From: Actinomycetes bacterium
GTDB taxonomy: Bacteria; Actinomycetota; Acidimicrobiia; Acidimicrobiales; Microtrichaceae
Reading direction: 5' to 3'
Assembly (NCBI GenBank): GCA_023423475.1
Contig: JAFAFN010000410.1
Location: forward strand, 1-11,877
Length of the DNA: 11,877 nucleotides
The position numbers and the translations under genes are program-made. The notes beneath the pieces are model-generated. The model saw only the letters and a program-made list of their open reading frames with translations. It did not search any database and had not been told where the DNA came from. Numbering within the stretch: the first letter of the stretch is position 1; every line of letters starts with the position of its first letter. This document shows positions 6,083-11,877 of the stretch, piece after piece.

Positions 6083-7198
6083 GTGCGCGTCGAGCGCCTG
6101 TGGTTGAAGGACTTCAGGTCCTACGAATCCCTCGAGATCGAGCTCACCGACGGCCTGTGCGCGGTCGTGGGTGCGAACGGTGTCGGCAAGTCCAACCTGC
6201 TCGAGGCGATCGGGTACCTGTCACTGCTGGAGTCGTTCCGCGGTGCACCTGCTGACGCGCTCATCCGTGTCGGGGCACCCGCCGCGGTGGTGCGCGGCGA
6301 GATCGTCGCCGAGGGTCGCGAGCAGCTGATCGAGGCCGAGCTGAGCGCCACCGGACGCAACCGCGTGCTGCTCAACCGGCAGCGACCCACTCGCAACCGT
6401 GACCTGCTGGGCACGCTGCGCGTCACCGTCTTCTCGCCCGAGGACCTCTCGTTGGTGAAGGGCGGTCCGGCCCTGCGCCGGGGCTACCTGGACCAGCTGC
6501 TCGCGAGCCTGGACCCACGCAACGACCACGTGCGGTCGCAGTACGACAAGGCCCTGCGACAGCGCAACGCGCTCCTGAAGCAGACGCACGGTCGACTCGA
6601 CGAGGCAGCGTCGTTCACCCTCGAGGTGTGGGACGCCAAGCTGGTCGAGTCCGGCGAGCAGCTGGCCGCCATGCGCGCCGACCTGGTCGCCCGCCTCGAG
6701 CCGCTGGTCGTGCAGGCCTACGAGGACGTGGCCGGCGAGCACCACCGCATCTCGTTGACCTACGCCGCGTCCTGGCGAGCGGTCGGCTTCCGCGCGGCGC
6801 TCGAGGCGGCGCGTCGCGACGAGCTGCGGCGGGGCCTGACCCTCGTGGGGCCACATCGCGACGACCTCACCATCACACTCGAGGAGCTCCCGGCGCGGAC
6901 CCACGCATCCCAGGGCGAGCAGCGCTCGCTCGCGCTCGCACTGCGACTCGCGTCGCACCGTCTGCTGCACGACGTCACCGGCGCACCACCGGTGCTGTTG
7001 CTCGACGACGTGTTCTCCGAGCTCGACCCGGATCGGTCCGCGGCCCTGCTGCGCAGCCTTCCGGCGGGCCAGGCGCTGCTGTCGACCGCGAGCGGGCTGC
7101 CCGAGGGCGTCGAGATCGCACAGCAGGTGACCGTGCGACCCGGTGGCTCGGGCACCCAGGCCGAGAGCTCGCTGACCGGGAGCCCGACCGGCGCCTAA
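6083..7198 (+). CDS. recF: DNA replication and repair protein RecF
   Basis: SMC-like ABC ATPase that acts with RecO and RecR to load RecA at single-stranded gaps. The 371 residues include Walker A GANGVGKSN (30-38), the family N-terminus VERLWLKDFRSYESLEIEL, a coiled-coil-like insertion (about 145-245), GLTLVGPHRDDL (251-262), the ABC signature SQGEQRSLALALR (276-288) and Walker B VLLLDDVFSELD (304-315). All ATPase elements are intact. The GTG start at 6083 gives the canonical N-terminus; possible ribosome binding sites are AGAGG (6068-6072) and a very close AGGAG (6077-6081). The last ~25 residues are Gly/Ser/Thr-rich and probably disordered. It sits between dnaN and the DUF721 gene, the usual context. 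Confidence 0.98.
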   Translation: MRVERLWLKDFRSYESLEIELTDGLCAVVGANGVGKSNLLEAIGYLSLLESFRGAPADALIRVGAPAAVVRGEIVAEGREQLIEAELSATGRNRVLLNRQRPTRNRDLLGTLRVTVFSPEDLSLVKGGPALRRGYLDQLLASLDPRNDHVRSQYDKALRQRNALLKQTHGRLDEAASFTLEVWDAKLVESGEQLAAMRADLVARLEPLVVQAYEDVAGEHHRISLTYAASWRAVGFRAALEAARRDELRRGLTLVGPHRDDLTITLEELPARTHASQGEQRSLALALRLASHRLLHDVTGAPPVLLLDDVFSELDPDRSAALLRSLPAGQALLSTASGLPEGVEIAQQVTVRPGGSGTQAESSLTGSPTGA

Positions 7199-7207
7199 CG
7201 TGTCGTC

Positions 7208-9707
<2,500 letters not shown>

Positions 9708-9753
9708 TGCGGCGTTGGCACCCGACAGCCGGAACTCCTGAGAGCGGAGCGAG

Positions 9754-11877
<2,124 letters not shown>

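Overview
The window is the chromosomal replication-origin neighbourhood of a high-GC bacterium. Two blocks diverge from the rpmH-dnaA gap: jag(partial)-yidC-yidD-rnpA-rpmH on the minus strand and dnaA-dnaN-recF-dciA-gyrB-gyrA(partial) on the plus strand. The gene order, the very GC-rich third codon positions, frequent GTG and TTG starts, direct dnaN-recF adjacency and a DUF721 gene before gyrB all suggest an actinobacterium (Actinomycetota). A deep-branching class such as Acidimicrobiia is possible, but that is an inference.

Left block (1-2872, minus). rpmH (ribosomal protein L34), rnpA (RNase P protein), yidD and yidC (membrane insertion) and jag/khpB (RNA binding) form one tightly packed operon. 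Stop and start codons overlap at rpmH/rnpA (TTGA), rnpA/yidD (GTGA) and yidD/yidC (TGATG), and only 8 bases separate yidC from jag. jag runs off the left edge.

Origin. Two non-coding stretches flank dnaA: 2873-3268 and 4655-4962. Both are rich in the DnaA-box core TCCAC/GTGGA (10 and 5 occurrences, against less than one expected in each). The second one, between dnaA and dnaN, also carries overlapping DnaA-like boxes, a short GC-rich spacer, a CTA-CTA-CTT run that reads as DnaA-trios on the opposite strand, and an AT-richer tract. This is the layout of a bacterial basal unwinding site, so strand opening is most likely there. The first stretch holds a phased box array directly upstream of dnaA, suited to dnaA autoregulation and origin binding.

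Right block (3269-11877, plus). DnaA initiates, DnaN is the sliding clamp, RecF links gaps to RecA loading, the DUF721/DciA-type protein probably assists the replicative helicase, and GyrB and GyrA form DNA gyrase. A perfect TTGTCCACA box in the gyrB leader suggests that gyrase expression is tied to DnaA. gyrA is open to the right edge and lacks its C-terminal end.

This is core, conserved DNA. I found no mobile element, CRISPR array, RNA gene or defence-like cassette. The points that stand out are the origin architecture, unusual residues at both quinolone-determining positions of gyrase (GyrA Gln112, GyrB Asn444), a degenerate KH loop in Jag, and a repeat-bearing N-terminal extension of YidD.
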